Origin: Holosporaceae bacterium 'Namur'
Lineage (GTDB): Bacteria; Pseudomonadota; Alphaproteobacteria; Rickettsiales; Midichloriaceae
Assembly (NCBI GenBank): GCA_014116815.1
Contig: JACGYV010000046.1
Coordinates: 1 to 7,225 of the forward strand
DNA: 7,225 nt
Reading direction: 5' to 3'
Positions 5,989 through 7,225 of the stretch are shown in pieces. Position 1 is the first letter of the stretch; each line of letters begins with the position of its first letter. The notes under the pieces are model-generated. The model had not been told where the DNA came from. It ran no database searches and was given only the letters and a program-made list of their open reading frames with translations. A program made the translations under genes and the position numbers.

Positions 5989-6844
5989 TTAATGGCTTCT
6001 ACCATTAAAGCCTTTTTCTTTTAATTGGTTCCGCCATTGTTGGTTTGGTTCTTTTTCCTCGCTTTCTTCATTATCTTCCGCTTTAATCTTTTCTTTACCT
6101 TTGTTCTTTTTAGCTGGGTTAACAGTATTATCCCCACTAAATGATGCTTCTTCTGTATCTTTTCTTTTTTCTCCTTGCTCAATAGGTTTAGCACCTTCCA
6201 TTGGTTTAAAATACTCTTCTTCTATATTTTTCATTTTAGGACTTTCTATACCGCCAAACATATCAGGCGGAGATTTCGACCTTTCATGCACTTGGTTCTT
6301 ACCGGGTACTAATTTATCTTTCTTATTAAATGCTTCTCTTAAACTATTCGCTCTTACTTTACTTAAAAATAATTGTTCTATTCTTTCTCTTATATCCGGG
6401 TTTATGATTTCAGAGCCCGGCTCCATAAATTCAGGTATTGTTGCTCTAAACCTATATCCATGTGCATCTCTTGTTTCTAGTGCCTCTTTAATTGAACCTA
6501 GGTTCATTCCATCTAACACTTCATTTATAGCTTCAATTAGTGTCTCGCAGTTTCTACAGCATTTTTTTGAAATCCCTATATAATAAGTTTTAGCTTCTTC
6601 TACCTTATGAGCTATTTTGTTTCTAATCATGAGCTCTTGAGCTATTTTTAATTCAGCATGAACTCCTCTTTTTCCGGAAATGAAGGTATACCTACTTTCT
6701 GAAGTGCCCCCATTTATTTGGAATGAATTTACCTCTGAGTTGAGGAGAAATAGGGTTTGGTTTTAAGGAATCCAGACAAAGAAGTTCTCTACCTGTATTT
6801 CTTTCTTTATACCTGGTTACATGTCTGTTACAGATATTTTTTTC
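5989..6844 (-). pseudogene. Deaminase-superfamily protein (resembles OTT_1508-like), frameshifted and 5'-truncated
   Basis: The longest ATG-started frame (6630-5989, 213 residues) holds YYIGISKKCCRNCETLIEAI, with C25-x-x-C28 as a zinc-ligand pair, and AHGYRFRATIPEF downstream. The frame stays open upstream of that ATG to 6762, and ten codons above it encodes GKRGVHAELKIAQEL, the H-A-E motif (6649-6660) that supplies the zinc histidine and catalytic glutamate. So 6630 is not the true start. Further upstream the coding signal moves to another frame (6692-6844: TGRELLCLDSLKPNPISPQL). The shift is explained by one extra G in the G5 run at 6707-6711; removing it joins FIPNKW to GTSESRYTFISGKRGVHAEL. 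No start codon is found and an IS3-type transposase lies just upstream, so the N-terminus is probably lost. The C-terminal 100 residues are a charged, lysine/glutamate-rich tail. Family knowledge: these zinc deaminases act on bases or nucleotides, often as toxins or effectors. The exact subfamily is a recognition call from motifs only. Confidence 0.7.
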
Positions 6845-6971
6845 TTATAACTCTTGAAGGCTGCCGGAGTCAATATTAAAGTTAGATTTACTGAGGTTAT
6901 CTATAACTGCCGGCTAGTTCCAGTAGGGACAATGCGCTCCTTGGAGGGTTTGTGCCTTGTAACTATATGTC
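6845..6971. other. Junction between the deaminase remnant and the IS3-family element
   Basis: No gene is assigned here. On the minus strand 6900-6845 is open after a TAG at 6901-6903 and reads ITSVNLTLILTPAAFKSYKK. That could be the next upstream part of the deaminase, joined through an A7 run, or the 3' untranslated end of the IS3 element. The terminal inverted repeat of the IS3 element could not be identified, so the boundary is open. Confidence 0.4.
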
Positions 6972-7225
6972 TTATGTATTATTTATATCACTCCTTTTTA
7001 ATGTTAAGTAAACTTGAGCAGGAGTTTTATATCCTAAGGCCTGATGAGGCCTTTTGTGGTTATAGAACTCAATATATTGGGCAATACTTTGGGTTGCTTC
7101 AGCTATACTGTCATATGACTTTAAATATACCTCCTCATATTTTATGCTGCGCCAAAATCTTTCAATCCATACATTGTCCAGCCAAGCACCTTTTGAGTCC
7201 ATGCTGATTAATATCTGATATTCTT
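6972..7225 (-). CDS. IS3-family transposase OrfB, C-terminal part (5' end outside window)
   Basis: The frame is open from the right edge to the TAA at 6972-6974. It reads EYQILISMDSKGAWLDNVWI and then ERFWRSIKYEEVYLKSYDS, followed by YIEFYNHKRPHQALGYKTPAQVYLTL. These are the C-terminal blocks of IS3-family OrfB (rve integrase core): the SMDxKGxxxDN segment, the catalytic glutamate in IERFWR, and the FYNxxRPHQALGYxTP box. The ATG at 7202 lies inside the conserved block, so the real start is beyond the window. The two catalytic aspartates and OrfA are also outside. The C-terminus looks intact, ending KRSDINNT, a normal length for the family. Confidence 0.9.
   Translation of the reverse strand, partial: EYQILISMDSKGAWLDNVWIERFWRSIKYEEVYLKSYDSIAEATQSIAQYIEFYNHKRPHQALGYKTPAQVYLTLKRSDINNT

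Noticed and set aside
6101..6583. 160-codon plus-strand frame
   Set aside because: It is antisense to the deaminase remnant, whose CxxC and HAE motifs fix the coding strand; no domain is seen in the plus-strand translation.
6854..7207. 117-codon plus-strand frame
   Set aside because: Most of it is antisense to the IS3-family OrfB C-terminus, and the rest covers the element junction; no domain is recognised.

Overview
This AT-rich window (7,225 bp) carries three transposase families, ankyrin and FG-GAP repeat proteins, a Fic protein and a decayed deaminase that resembles the OTT_1508-like family. It looks like the accessory, IS-eroded genome of a host-associated alphaproteobacterium, most likely a Rickettsiales member (Rickettsiaceae-like: Rickettsia, Orientia, Megaira and relatives). 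This is inferred from gene content; no rRNA or housekeeping gene confirms it.

Layout. (1) 1-338: the 3' end of an IS630-family transposase, joined to the last 34 codons and right terminus of an IS5-family element. The IS630 copy appears to have inserted at a TA inside the older element. (2) 404-1584: a short cluster of TATAACT/AGTTATA half-sites, then an intact class II Fic protein (DUF4172-type N-terminus, Fic core, C-terminal winged helix). (3) 1585-1812: a gene-free spacer with a nested inverted repeat. (4) 1813-3255: an intact FG-GAP protein that is almost entirely seven beta-propeller blades, with a GC-rich perfect palindrome behind it and then a short decayed FG-GAP remnant. (5) 3348-4473: a full-length IS5-family element (IS903-like ends) whose transposase is split by one in-frame stop. 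(6) 4474-4750: a gene-free spacer with a good intrinsic terminator for leftward transcription. (7) 4751-5902, minus strand: an ankyrin protein with a tail of three 36-residue repeats containing basic clusters. (8) 5989-6844, minus strand: a deaminase pseudogene. The longest ATG-started reading frame begins just after the HAE zinc motif; the missing motif and about 65 further upstream residues are recoverable across a frameshift in a G5 run. (9) 6972-7225, minus strand: the C-terminus of an IS3-family transposase running off the window.

Functionally the cargo is a set of likely host-interaction or toxin-type genes (Fic AMPylator, extracellular-type propeller, ankyrin protein with NLS-like motifs, deaminase remnant) embedded in insertion sequences. 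I see no defence system, CRISPR array or RNA gene. The most informative points are the hidden deaminase, the pairwise periodicity of the propeller blades, the NLS-like tandem repeat in the ankyrin protein and the operator-like repeats before fic.
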